DNA of 64,000 nt from Parapedobacter sp. SGR-10 (GCF_011030405.1 NZ_JAAJTJ010000004.1:124001-188000); one strand, 5' to 3'. Shown: positions 25,664-34,534, counted from the first letter of the stretch. Notes: generated from the sequence alone by a model not told the origin. A program made the numbers and translations.

Positions 25664-26758
25664 TTAGTTATCTGCGTACAAAATATTTGGGCCATGTATC
25701 CACTCGCTATATACATCTGTATTAGAAAAGCCTTCCCAGTCGCCTACGGCAGGTGCTGAGTTGCTTCCATCTCCGTTTGTGTCTCCTCCATGCACATCAT
25801 CTTTATAGGAAGTGAGAAATGCTGCCGCGTTAAGATGTACGTTCCCATATCGCGAGTTTAGTCCCGCAGTCGGCCTTTTAAATTTCACGACGACATTGGC
25901 TCCGATATTTACAGTAGCCGAGGGATGAACCTGATGCCATTCATCTAAGACATAAGGTACTTCCGTATTGTTCCAATTCACTGTTACGTCAAATCCGCCA
26001 GAAGAATGATGAATATAAATACCATTGTGCGTGTTGATTTGTGACGGCTTTTCGGGATTATGGAATTTATTGCTCGGGTCTAATGTATAATACACATTGA
26101 CGAGCAAAGGCTTGCCATTATCATATAAGGCATTATTGGTAAATTTACTTACCGTTGCATCCATCATAGAACTCGTGCCAAAAAATGCACAGGAACTGTC
26201 ATAAGAAGACTCTTGGTATAGGGTATGCGCAATCCTACAGTTGTCAAAAGTAAACGACACCGAATTTGGGCCGGATATTCTAACAGCATTACTAGATCCG
26301 CCTCGATTCTTTCCGGCATAGAATATATCGACATATTTAAATGTAGTTTCTGTCGTACCATTGAGATAAATCTGTTGCCAATCACCCTTTGCCGGTGTGG
26401 TGGACGCGCCATCTCCATTACTATCGCCACAGTATCTATCATCGCCAATAGATGTAAACACAATACGTCTTTGGGCGGTCCCGACAGCTAGTATTTTTCC
26501 TCCAACGACATCGATGCTTGCATCTTTTAGCTTTACAACGACGCCCGGTTCGATGGTCAAGACGTTTCTTACTGAAATATTATTTTTGATGACATATACA
26601 TTTCCATACGTCCATGTGGTGGGTTCCTGAATGTTTTCTTCGACCAGAACCACATTACAGTTCTGTAAAATCTCTTCATCAGGCGAAGGATCATTTTTTT
26701 CACAGGCCATCATCCCTAACAGCGGACATAAGACCAAAAATTTAAAAATCGTTTTCAT
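25664..26758 (-). CDS. Surface lipoprotein with right-handed beta-helix and repeated Ca-loop-like motifs
   Basis: A 364-residue lipoprotein (lipobox LLGMMAC, Cys19). The chain shows beta-helix rungs such as VYVIKNNISVRNVLTIEPGV and IDVVGGKILAVGTAQRRIVF. Two copies of a DxNGDGxxxxPAxGDW motif (about 112-127 and 325-340) look like calcium-binding loops joined to the next rung. Such rungs are found in large adhesins and polysaccharide-degrading proteins, so a binding or enzymatic surface role is possible; no catalytic residues can be assigned. It is part of the minus-strand envelope cluster. Confidence 0.78.
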   Translation of the reverse strand: MKTIFKFLVLCPLLGMMACEKNDPSPDEEILQNCNVVLVEENIQEPTTWTYGNVYVIKNNISVRNVLTIEPGVVVKLKDASIDVVGGKILAVGTAQRRIVFTSIGDDRYCGDSNGDGASTTPAKGDWQQIYLNGTTETTFKYVDIFYAGKNRGGSSNAVRISGPNSVSFTFDNCRIAHTLYQESSYDSSCAFFGTSSMMDATVSKFTNNALYDNGKPLLVNVYYTLDPSNKFHNPEKPSQINTHNGIYIHHSSGGFDVTVNWNNTEVPYVLDEWHQVHPSATVNIGANVVVKFKRPTAGLNSRYGNVHLNAAAFLTSYKDDVHGGDTNGDGSNSAPAVGDWEGFSNTDVYSEWIHGPNILYADN

Positions 26759-26834
26759 GGTTTTTTATTTTAATAGTTAATGTTAATAATGATATACACT
26801 TCGTATCAGGTCAATAACTGAAATAGATCTTTTC

Positions 26835-27452
26835 TCACTTCTGACATTCACAATACGCACCTCCGAACAATTCGCCTTCATAGGGTACCTCTGTATAATG
26901 TTTGCGTCCGATCGTGATTTCTACCTCTACAGGTACGATGCTGACCTGTGTGTAGCCCTCCTCGGCTTTGGCGACCTCTCCAGACGCCTTGACACGTATG
27001 CGTTTGTCCGAATTTTCTAGGATGGTCAACGCAAGAGCTCCTGTATCGTTGTCTTCCTCTGAGAAAACGTAATAAGGCCATTGGGCAAACTGTGGATTGC
27101 TGAACGCCGTCGTACTGAATGCGATGGCCGGGTAATCTCCCGTGGCCAGCTTGCTGTTCAGGAGCGCCCTGCCCATGAGCATCAGTACAGATTTTTCGGT
27201 ACTGTTCGTCTTGGCCTGATCGATACTCAAGGCAAAGCCACGGTCTTCGGGATCCTCCGTGTCAGCGGATGTCGTGAATACGATCTTGTCTTTTCCGAAT
27301 TGATTGGGCTGGGTCGTCACACCATCGATCGTCACTTTGTACGAACATTCGTCTGTAGTTCCAGCGTTATCGCTGTCTCCGTCCTTTTTGCACGCTGTCA
27401 TGGTGAGGGCTACCATACATAGCCACATGGTTTTTTGGATTGTAGTTTTCAT
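26835..27452 (-). CDS. Lipoprotein of unknown function, 205 aa
   Basis: A 205-residue lipoprotein from the ATG at 27452 (MKTTIQKTMWLCMVALTMTA, Cys21). A longer open frame to 27605 lacks a signal and is rejected. The mature part is beta-rich (CSYKVTIDGVTTQPNQFGKD, IRVKASGEVAKAEEGYTQVS, VEVEITIGRKHYTEVPYEGE) and ends with a Cys pair CEC. I do not recognise the family. Its signal sequence is close to that of the next gene upstream (MKTxxQKT), suggesting duplication of the leader segment. Confidence 0.7.
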   Translation of the reverse strand: MKTTIQKTMWLCMVALTMTACKKDGDSDNAGTTDECSYKVTIDGVTTQPNQFGKDKIVFTTSADTEDPEDRGFALSIDQAKTNSTEKSVLMLMGRALLNSKLATGDYPAIAFSTTAFSNPQFAQWPYYVFSEEDNDTGALALTILENSDKRIRVKASGEVAKAEEGYTQVSIVPVEVEITIGRKHYTEVPYEGELFGGAYCECQK

Positions 27453-27514
27453 AGTCTCTTGTTTTACATTATCATTTTTTCTGTTTTTATCCGTGAAGAT
27501 TTTACGTTCTCGGG

Positions 27515-28423
27515 TTATTTTTCTGTTTGGACGACAAACATCCCTGTGGGGCGGATCTCCTCTCCGGGGGCGGTGAGATCGTACAGGACTTCGCCGTTTT
27601 TCCATACTTTGGCCGAAGAGACCATATTATTATATTCCCGCCCCGCTACATAGACATCACCGCCGGATACAAATACCGAATTAGCTTGTGAAAAGAAAGT
27701 GCTGTTGGTCAGGTCTTGAGCGACACCGTTTTTCCAGAGCTTGGCCACAGCAGAGGTTGAATTGTAGCTTTCAAAGCCAGCCACATAAACGTCGGTGCCG
27801 GAAACATACATCGATTGGGGAATCGCAATGGTAGAACCATCGGTCAGCTTGTGGGCGATGCCGTTTTTCCAGACCGTGCAGGCACGATTAGAATCGTAAA
27901 GTACATACCCTGCCACATAGATGTCACTGCCGGAAACATAGACCGAGCCGGCATAAGAACTTCGTGCACTGCCATCGGTGAGTTCCTGTGCTACGCCATT
28001 TTTCCAGACCATAGCTACACTCCCTCCCGAACTCTTGAATTCATATCCCGCTACATAGACATCCGTGCCGGCGACATAAACCGAACCGGCTTCCGAACGG
28101 TTAGTACCATCAGTCAGCGCCTGGGGCGTACCATTCTTCCAGAGCATAGCGACTTTCCAATCATTGTACACAGTACCTGCCACATACACATCTTCGCCCG
28201 AGACATATATCCCAAAGACTTCCGCTTCGGGGAGGGTGTACAACAACGTGCCGTTTTTCCAGATTTTTCCGGTATTGCCGCGTCCGGCTATATTTTTATG
28301 CCCGATTGCATACACATCGGTCTGTATTTCCGTTGGTGTAGGTTCGTCGCCGGGTTTTGAGCAGGAAGCTAAGACTACCGCGATAAAAAGTAGTTGTATT
28401 GTTTTTTGGAGTATTGTTTTCAT
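27515..28423 (-). CDS. Lipoprotein with six DVYVAG/VWKNG repeats (beta-propeller)
   Basis: A 302-residue lipoprotein (Cys21 after VVLAS). The mature part is almost entirely a tandem repeat of about 43 residues: SGxDVYVAG, a variable strand, then xxVWKNGxxxxLTDG. DVYxxG-type units begin near residues 36, 78, 121, 167, 211 and 255, fitting a six-bladed propeller. Each unit reads as a value display (name, number, label), but no enzymatic residues are obvious; ligand or protein binding at the cell surface is a guess. It stands divergent from the first TPR kinase. Confidence 0.8.
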   Translation of the reverse strand: MKTILQKTIQLLFIAVVLASCSKPGDEPTPTEIQTDVYAIGHKNIAGRGNTGKIWKNGTLLYTLPEAEVFGIYVSGEDVYVAGTVYNDWKVAMLWKNGTPQALTDGTNRSEAGSVYVAGTDVYVAGYEFKSSGGSVAMVWKNGVAQELTDGSARSSYAGSVYVSGSDIYVAGYVLYDSNRACTVWKNGIAHKLTDGSTIAIPQSMYVSGTDVYVAGFESYNSTSAVAKLWKNGVAQDLTNSTFFSQANSVFVSGGDVYVAGREYNNMVSSAKVWKNGEVLYDLTAPGEEIRPTGMFVVQTEK

Positions 28424-28543
28424 AATTTTTATCTTTTAGTCTATAATTTTTGTTTCTGAGAGAGCCAAATACATTCAACCCGCTGTCGATTTCCCTCCCT
28501 CATCTTGCAAAAGCAAAGTTACAGGGGCAAGCCCACCCTGCTT

Positions 28544-28588
28544 ACCCCCAAAAGGGGGTTTTTATTGGAGATAAATGCCGTACCTTTG
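28544..28588 (+). promoter_or_regulatory. Palindrome ACCCCCAAAAGGGGGT and -7 box upstream of TPR kinase 1
   Basis: A perfect 16-bp palindrome (28544-28559) stands exactly 21 nt before TACCTTTG (28581-28588), a TAnnTTTG element. The same pair with the same spacing precedes kinase 2 (31887-31931). No TTG exists at -33, so an activator bound to the palindrome is plausible. Confidence 0.7.
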
Positions 28589-28595
28589 ATTAGAA

Positions 28596-28628
28596 AGACT
28601 TCAGAAGTTCTGAAAACTTCAGAAGTCT
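28596..28628 (+). repeat. Hairpin in the 5' UTR of TPR kinase 1
   Basis: AGACTTCAGAAGTT and AACTTCAGAAGTCT pair with one mismatch around a 5-nt loop. It lies between the predicted transcription start and the GTG start, and has no counterpart in front of kinase 2. Confidence 0.6.
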
Positions 28629-28646
28629 AAACTTAAACCTTTGGTT

Positions 28647-30581
28647 GTGAGAATATATAGCTATAAACAGTATTACAGTCTTAACTTGATTTTATGGATA
28701 GCCATCTGTCTGCCGATGATTTTGGTGGGACAGTCAGTGGATTCATTGGAACGATTGCTGTATAAAAAAGAGTTGTCTATGCAGGAAAAAGTGCAGATAT
28801 ACAATATTTTATCTCATCGATATGCCAATAATGAGGTAAATCGTTCCCTATATTTTGGTAAAAAAGGGGTAGTACTTGCCCGACAAAATAAAGATGAAAA
28901 AATGGAAGCCACTTTTTATAAAAATATGGGAGAGGCTTATTACAGAGCCGGAATCTATGACAGTGCCATGTTCTGTCTGGACAAAGCCCGATCTATGGCC
29001 GATCAACTAGAGAAAGTACCTAGGCTGCAATCTTCTATATACAATATCTATGCAAACATCTATCATGCGCAGAGCCTGCATGAAAAGGCTTTGGAGAATT
29101 ATTTTGCTGCTGTAAAGGTGTTGGAAGAATATGATGATATAGAGCCTCTTATTAGATTATACTTCAATATAGGAGGAATTTATCAGGGGATGAAAAATTT
29201 TGAGCAGGCACTCAAATATCACAGAATGGCCGAGGAATTGGCTATACAGAAAAATGATATAGTGGGACTGGCCTATATTTATGTTTCTCTGAGCGATATT
29301 TCCGTTCATCAAGGTCAATCAAAAGAAATATCGGTAGATTATGCTCGGAAAGCTGTCGAAATATTTAAGAAAGTTGATGATAAACGTGCTGGAAGTATCG
29401 CCATGCAAGCGTTGGCACAAGCGTATTATCATCACGGAGACTATGGAGCTGCTGAACCTATCGTGCGGCAGGCCGTAATACAGGCGAAAGAAACAGGAAA
29501 CCCTAATTTAATCGCACAGACATTGGCCACGTTGTCCGATTTATATATCAATCAGGGAAAATATGTCCAATCAGTCGAGATGGCGTTAGAATCATTGAAA
29601 GCAGACTCTGCCGATATCAATATTACCACGCATGTTTATGGCAATTTGGCACAAGCTAATGCGTACCTGGGTCATCCGGATTTGACCAAAAAATACATGA
29701 TCAATTATCAGGAGACCATGGATCGCTATGCCAACGAATCCTATCAGAAATCCCTTTCGGGAATGGAAGTAAAATATGAAACCGAGAAAAAAGAACTTAA
29801 AATAGAAGCTTTGGAAAAACAAAGACAACTGTATATCTGGCTAGGTATTGCCGGAGCTACTATTCTCCTCATTGCATTGGCTTTTGCCCTTATACGCTAC
29901 CGCCTGGCTGTGAGCCGGCGGAAGCTGGCGGAAGAAGGGTCACAGCGGCTTGAACAGGAGAAACAATTGGTGGCTGTACAGGCGACACTAGACGGCGAGG
30001 CGGCGGAACGTACACGCTTAGCCAAAGACCTGCACGATGGGTTGGGCAGTATGCTCTCCCTAGTCAAGTTCAACCTGCCTCAGGTAAAAGCAGGGGAGGC
30101 CGCTGTATTGGAAGGGATAGATGTCAACCGTTTTCAGAAAGCCCTGGGCATGCTGGACGATTCCATTCGGGAACTGCGGCGTGTGGCACACCATATGATG
30201 CCGGAGTCATTGCTGCGCTACGGCTTGAAAGCATCTTTATCTGATTTCTGCTCAGCCATTCCTATTGCCGATTTTCACTATTTCGGGGATGAAGCCCGTT
30301 TGTCGGAGAAGTTGGAGATCATGATCTACCGCTGTATCCACGAACTGGTCAATAATGCACTCAAACATGCACAGGCCAAGCATATCAATGTACAGCTCGT
30401 GCAGGAGCAGGACCGTATCTCCTTTACGGTGCAGGATGACGGTGTGGGCTTTGACCAAGAGCAAGTGGTAGAAGGTATGGGCTTACAGAATGTACGACAG
30501 CGTGTAGCCGCATTCGGCGGTGAAATGAATATCTATTCGACCGAACAGGGAACCGAGATCCATGTGGAGATGGAATGCTAG
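28647..30581 (+). CDS. TPR-containing sensor histidine kinase, NarX/DesK-like (copy 1)
   Basis: About 644 residues, GTG start at 28647 chosen because the signal-like helix follows directly (LNLILWIAICLPMILVG). A periplasmic region with about six TPR-type helical hairpins (to about 380) is followed by a coiled-coil, one membrane helix (LGIAGATILLIALAFALI), then a HisKA_3 dimerisation helix with the phospho-acceptor in RLAKDLHDGLGSMLSLVKF (His463), and a HATPase domain with HELVNNALKHAQAKHI and DDGVGFD. The kinase half is nearly identical to that of the second copy at 31963. No regulator gene follows directly; the response regulator at 33923 is the likely partner. Confidence 0.92.
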   Translation: MRIYSYKQYYSLNLILWIAICLPMILVGQSVDSLERLLYKKELSMQEKVQIYNILSHRYANNEVNRSLYFGKKGVVLARQNKDEKMEATFYKNMGEAYYRAGIYDSAMFCLDKARSMADQLEKVPRLQSSIYNIYANIYHAQSLHEKALENYFAAVKVLEEYDDIEPLIRLYFNIGGIYQGMKNFEQALKYHRMAEELAIQKNDIVGLAYIYVSLSDISVHQGQSKEISVDYARKAVEIFKKVDDKRAGSIAMQALAQAYYHHGDYGAAEPIVRQAVIQAKETGNPNLIAQTLATLSDLYINQGKYVQSVEMALESLKADSADINITTHVYGNLAQANAYLGHPDLTKKYMINYQETMDRYANESYQKSLSGMEVKYETEKKELKIEALEKQRQLYIWLGIAGATILLIALAFALIRYRLAVSRRKLAEEGSQRLEQEKQLVAVQATLDGEAAERTRLAKDLHDGLGSMLSLVKFNLPQVKAGEAAVLEGIDVNRFQKALGMLDDSIRELRRVAHHMMPESLLRYGLKASLSDFCSAIPIADFHYFGDEARLSEKLEIMIYRCIHELVNNALKHAQAKHINVQLVQEQDRISFTVQDDGVGFDQEQVVEGMGLQNVRQRVAAFGGEMNIYSTEQGTEIHVEMEC

Positions 30582-30802
30582 TGTTGTGTGGACTGTAAAT
30601 CGTGTCCGTTTGCCGGATCGCCATCTACGGCCCGGTCAATGGTCTTCCCCGCTTTTTGTGAAGTCTTCTGTTCGGTTTTCCGTATCACGGTACGCTCGGC
30701 AGCCCTTTCTGCACTTTTGCCCACTTTCTCCAGAAATTGAGCTTGTGCCGTCATGGCACATAACAGCACCGTCAGTATGAATAAATATTTCAATGTTTTC
30801 AT
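30578..30802 (-). CDS. Small secreted protein, 74 aa
   Basis: From the ATG at 30802 (MKTLKYLFILTVLLCAMTAQ, then AQ) a signal peptide is clear; an upstream stretch of lysines is rejected as start region. The mature peptide of about 52 residues is helical and charged (FLEKVGKSAERAAERTVIRK). Function unknown. Its stop codon overlaps the stop of the kinase gene (shared CTAG), so the genes converge with no room for a terminator. Confidence 0.65.
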   Translation of the reverse strand: MKTLKYLFILTVLLCAMTAQAQFLEKVGKSAERAAERTVIRKTEQKTSQKAGKTIDRAVDGDPANGHDLQSTQH

Positions 30803-30830
30803 GATTTTCTTTTTTTTGATGGTTTTCATT

Positions 30831-31808
30831 CTATTGCCCATTTGTCATAGACACTTCGTAATCCCAGGAATAATATCTCTTTCTCATATAGCTAGGGCCT
30901 GAGGTTTCGGTGCGCTCTGCAGAAACGGGATAACCCTCTTCATTATACTCATACGCAAACGTATAGGTAGAGCTTACCATTCCTGTAGATAGGGTTGTTA
31001 CAGAACTCAGTATATTATTGGGGGTGCAGTAGTTGACCCGGTGGAAAGTGTTGCTTTCCAGTGGTTGTGTGAGTCCCATCGGTATCGTATAGACCAGCGA
31101 CAGGCGCATGTCCACACCCATGCGCTGCAAATAGACATAGCGGGGATTTTGTTTATAGTCATACGTATACGTATGGATATAGGTTTGGGTATTATCCTCT
31201 GGAAAAGTGGGGTCGTTGGAGGATTCACGTTTAATTTCTGCAATATTATCATTGGTGTCATAACGCAGCGCAGTTCGGTAATTAGTGCCTCCACCCGGTC
31301 TGTGTTCGACGATAGAAATAAGCCGATCGTCTTCATCGTATGCAAATTGACGTGTCACTGTAGTCGTATAACTACCATCTCTGCCTGTAATAACAACGGT
31401 TGACTCTGTAGGAAGTTCCTTATTATTGTAGGTATAGGTGGATTTAATTTCGCTATAATTTCCAAGATAATCCTCTCCGGGATCTTCGTCTATCTGCGCT
31501 ATCTGTCCACGGTCGTTGTACGTATAGGTCATATTCCCATTTTGGATGATCCGCCCCTGCTCGTCGTAGCGCATTTCCCGTATGTCTTCTCCCGTTTGGT
31601 AACTGCTTAAAAAATGGTCGCTGTTGTAGTGAAAACGGGTTTCTTCGTTATAATGAGAATTGTTGTCTTCGTAATCGACGGTAAAAGCGGTAAGCCGCAA
31701 CACTTCAACGGGTTCTATCTCGGGCTGTGGGCTGTTTTTTTTGGAGCAAGAGCAGACTGTACATAATAACATCCCGGACGCTAAAAATAATGTTGTTGAT
31801 TTTTTCAT
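30831..31808 (-). CDS. Lipoprotein with YD-repeat-like motifs
   Basis: A 325-residue lipoprotein (MKKSTTLFLASGMLLCTVCS with lipobox cysteines at 19 or 21). The mature part carries repeated beta-hairpin units of the form YxYNDRGQIxxI, FAYDEDDRLISIVE, LRYDTNDNIAEIKRE and YEYNEEGYPVSAE, close to the YD repeats of Rhs-type proteins, but there is no Rhs core or toxin end. Bacteroidota carry many such orphan lipoproteins of unknown role. It lies 28 bp upstream of the small secreted protein on the same strand and divergent from kinase 2. Confidence 0.78.
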   Translation of the reverse strand: MKKSTTLFLASGMLLCTVCSCSKKNSPQPEIEPVEVLRLTAFTVDYEDNNSHYNEETRFHYNSDHFLSSYQTGEDIREMRYDEQGRIIQNGNMTYTYNDRGQIAQIDEDPGEDYLGNYSEIKSTYTYNNKELPTESTVVITGRDGSYTTTVTRQFAYDEDDRLISIVEHRPGGGTNYRTALRYDTNDNIAEIKRESSNDPTFPEDNTQTYIHTYTYDYKQNPRYVYLQRMGVDMRLSLVYTIPMGLTQPLESNTFHRVNYCTPNNILSSVTTLSTGMVSSTYTFAYEYNEEGYPVSAERTETSGPSYMRKRYYSWDYEVSMTNGQ

Positions 31809-31886
31809 GACCGTATTGTTTAGTTTTATAATATTAAGCTTATTGCTTTTGTAGAACAAAGTTATGGAGGAAACGCTGCGTAACTT

Positions 31887-31931
31887 ACCCCCAAAAGGGG
31901 GTTTTTATTGGCGATAAATGCCTTACCTTTG
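31887..31931 (+). promoter_or_regulatory. Palindrome ACCCCCAAAAGGGGGT and -7 box upstream of TPR kinase 2
   Basis: Second copy of the palindrome (31887-31902), again exactly 21 nt before TACCTTTG (31924-31931). Surrounding bases (GGGGGTTTTTATTGG, then GATAAATGCC) are also shared with copy 1. Confidence 0.7.
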
Positions 31932-31962
31932 TTTGGAAAGATAATTCACAATAAACCTTACT

Positions 31963-33930
31963 ATGCTCATGATGGAAAAACATATAAATAAGGGCAGAAG
32001 ACAAGTATATCTTTTTTTGCTGTGTCTTATTTTGGTTTGGACACCGGCACTTGTGTCTGGGCAGTCTTTGGATTCGCTGGAACAGGTATTGGCAACGAAA
32101 AAACTGTCCGAAGAGGAGAAAATCAAGATATATGACGATCTGTCTTGGTTCTATACCAATATCGATGTATGTCGTTCCATAGATTTCGGCCAGGAAGGTC
32201 TGGCATTGGCCCGGAAGAACAAGGACGAAAAGATGACAGCCATTTTTTATCGAAATTTAGGTGTAGCCTATTTTATGGGAGCCGTCCTCGATACGGCCGC
32301 CTTCTATCTGGAAAAAGCCCGGCCTATTGCCGACAAGCTGAAAGAACACAGATTACAAGCCTCTATAAACAATACCTACGCTAATATATACCGTGTCCAA
32401 AGCAGCTATGACAAGGCTTTGGAAAATTATTTTGCGACTGTAAAAATCCTCGATGAGCAACATGACAAAAAAGAGCTTGGGTTAGTCTACTCCAATATCG
32501 GCGGCATTTATCAGATGATGTCCAACTTCGATCAGGCGCTCAAATATTTTGAAATGGCAGAAAAGCTGGCTCTGGAGGTAGGTGATCAGGAAGGGCTGGC
32601 GGCTATCTATATTTCGCTGAGTGATATCGCCTACCATCAAGACAAGCCCAAAGCGGTCTCGGTAGATTATGCCAGGAAAGCTGTCGACATTTACCGCAGC
32701 ACGGACAATAAATACGCTGGAAGCAAGGCTTTGCAAACCTTGGCCAAAGCCCACTACGTTCACGATGACTATGCGGCAGCCGAACCCATTGCACAACAGG
32801 CCATCGCACAGGCTAAGGAATTGGGCTTTCCCATTTTGATTGCAGAGGCATTGAATATCATATCCAATATACACTTCCACCAAGGGCGATATGCCCGGTC
32901 GGTCGAGGCAGCAATGGAATCCTTGAAGACAGACTCAACCGATCTCAATATTACCATGAATGTCTATGCGAATCTGGCACAAGCTTATGCCTATCTCGGA
33001 CAACCGGATCTCACTAAAAAATATCTGCATCATTATCGGGAAGTACTAAATCGCTATGCCAACGAATCTTACCAAAACTCCCTCTCCGGAATGGAAGTAA
33101 GATACGAAACGGAGAAAAAAGAACTCAAAATAGAAGTCTTGGAAAAGCAGAGACAACTGTATATCTGGCTAGGCATTGGCGCAGGACTGATCTTGCTTAT
33201 TGCCCTTGCTCTTGCCTTTATACGCTACCGCCTGGCTGTGAGCCGGCGTAAATTAGCCGAAGAAGAAACCCAACGTTTGGAACAGGAAAAACAATTGGTA
33301 GCCGTGCAGGCAACATTGGACGGTGAAACGGCCGAACGCACCCGCTTAGCCAAAGACCTACACGACGGATTGGGCAGCATGCTCTCCCTCGTCAAGTTCA
33401 ACCTGCCTCAGGTAAAAGAAGGCGAGGCCGCTGTACTGGAGGGGATAGATGTCAACCGTTTTCAGAAAGCCCTGGGCATGTTGGACGATTCGATCCAGGA
33501 ACTGCGGCGTGTGGCACACCATATGATGCCGGAATCATTGCTGCGCTACGGCCTGAAAGCATCCTTATCCGACTTCTGCTCTGCCATTCCCATAGCTGAT
33601 TTTCACTATTTCGGGGATGAAGCCCGCTTGTCGGAGAAGTTGGAGATCATGATCTATCGCTGTATCCACGAACTGGTCAATAATGCGCTCAAACATGCAC
33701 AGGCCAAGCATATCAATGTACAGCTTGTGCAGGAGCAGGACCGTATATCCTTTACGGTGCAGGATGATGGTGTGGGCTTTGACCAAGAGCAGGTGGTAGA
33801 AGGCATGGGGTTGAAGAATGTACGGCAACGTGTTGCGGCTTTCCAGGGCAAGATGAATATCTATTCTTCGAGTCAAGGTACCGAGATCCATGTGGAGCTG
33901 GAATTTACTAAAAAGGAAGAAAATGATTAA
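31963..33930 (+). CDS. TPR-containing sensor histidine kinase, NarX/DesK-like (copy 2)
   Basis: A 655-residue paralogue of the kinase at 28647. Order: signal-like segment (VYLFLLCLILVWTPALVSG), TPR-type sensor domain, coiled coil, membrane helix (LGIGAGLILLIALALAFI), HisKA_3 with His467 in KDLHDGLGSMLS, HATPase. The sensor half differs from copy 1 at roughly four positions in ten, while the last 220 residues differ at only about a dozen, so both probably signal to one partner but sense different cues. The response regulator gene overlaps its 3' end by 8 bp with a good AAGGAAG ribosome site inside this gene. Several ATGs at the start are possible. Confidence 0.93.
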   Translation: MLMMEKHINKGRRQVYLFLLCLILVWTPALVSGQSLDSLEQVLATKKLSEEEKIKIYDDLSWFYTNIDVCRSIDFGQEGLALARKNKDEKMTAIFYRNLGVAYFMGAVLDTAAFYLEKARPIADKLKEHRLQASINNTYANIYRVQSSYDKALENYFATVKILDEQHDKKELGLVYSNIGGIYQMMSNFDQALKYFEMAEKLALEVGDQEGLAAIYISLSDIAYHQDKPKAVSVDYARKAVDIYRSTDNKYAGSKALQTLAKAHYVHDDYAAAEPIAQQAIAQAKELGFPILIAEALNIISNIHFHQGRYARSVEAAMESLKTDSTDLNITMNVYANLAQAYAYLGQPDLTKKYLHHYREVLNRYANESYQNSLSGMEVRYETEKKELKIEVLEKQRQLYIWLGIGAGLILLIALALAFIRYRLAVSRRKLAEEETQRLEQEKQLVAVQATLDGETAERTRLAKDLHDGLGSMLSLVKFNLPQVKEGEAAVLEGIDVNRFQKALGMLDDSIQELRRVAHHMMPESLLRYGLKASLSDFCSAIPIADFHYFGDEARLSEKLEIMIYRCIHELVNNALKHAQAKHINVQLVQEQDRISFTVQDDGVGFDQEQVVEGMGLKNVRQRVAAFQGKMNIYSSSQGTEIHVELEFTKKEEND

Positions 33931-34534
33931 AGTAGCCATTGTAGATGATCATAAGATCCTTACGGAAGGATTACAGAACTTGATCGAGGAGTCGGGGATA
34001 GCCAGTGTGGTCGGTGTAGCCCATAGTGCTGCCGAATGTAGGCTGTCCCTTGGGTTCTGGAAACCTGATATCTTACTATTGGACGTTGGGCTTCCCGATA
34101 TCAGTGGGTTAGACTTTTGTAAGGAGATAAAAGACCACTTTCCGGAGGTCAAGGTATTGGCACTGACCACACATAATGAATATGCTATCGTGCGGCAGAT
34201 GCTGGACAACGGTGCTTCGGGATACCTTATCAAGAACGCTATGTCCGAAGAAGTCTTGGAAGGTATAGAAACCGTGGCTAAGGGCGAGACTTTCCTGTGT
34301 CATGAGATAGACCTGCTGATGAAGCGGTCGCCCGAAAAGAACATATGGCTGAGCGACCGCGAACGGGAATTGCTCCGGCTGATCTCGGAAGGATTGACCA
34401 ATGGAGAAATCGCCGACAAAATTTTTCTTAGCCCGGAGACCATACGTGGCTATCGAAAGAACCTCCTGTTGAAATTAGGCGCCAAAAATACGGCTGTACT
34501 GGTCAAGATGGCGGTAGAACAGAAATTGATTTAA
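33923..34534 (+). CDS. LuxR/NarL-family response regulator
   Basis: A 203-residue two-component regulator from the ATG at 33923 (MIKVAIVDDHKILTEGL). The receiver has the acidic pair DD8-9, phospho-acceptor Asp54 in ILLLDVGLPDISG, and Lys near 105 in SGYLIKNAMSEE. The C-terminal LuxR helix-turn-helix is LSDRERELLRLISEGLTNGE followed by IADKIFLSPETIRGYRKNLL. It overlaps kinase 2 by 8 bp, so the two are coupled. The CCCCC/GGGGG palindrome shared by both kinase promoters is a candidate target of this regulator. Confidence 0.95.
   Translation: MIKVAIVDDHKILTEGLQNLIEESGIASVVGVAHSAAECRLSLGFWKPDILLLDVGLPDISGLDFCKEIKDHFPEVKVLALTTHNEYAIVRQMLDNGASGYLIKNAMSEEVLEGIETVAKGETFLCHEIDLLMKRSPEKNIWLSDRERELLRLISEGLTNGEIADKIFLSPETIRGYRKNLLLKLGAKNTAVLVKMAVEQKLI

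Noticed and set aside
26835..27605. Longer open frame of the 205-aa lipoprotein beginning with an Arg-rich segment
   Set aside because: The lipoprotein signal at 27452 is clear, and the extra part overlaps the neighbouring propeller lipoprotein gene.
27815..28439. Plus-strand ORF of 181 codons opposite the propeller lipoprotein
   Set aside because: Its apparent repeats are only the mirror of the repeat units on the coding strand.
28544..28559. ACCCCC/GGGGGT palindrome as a simple terminator
   Set aside because: It is followed by only five T and stands at identical distance before two promoters in unrelated contexts, which fits an operator better.
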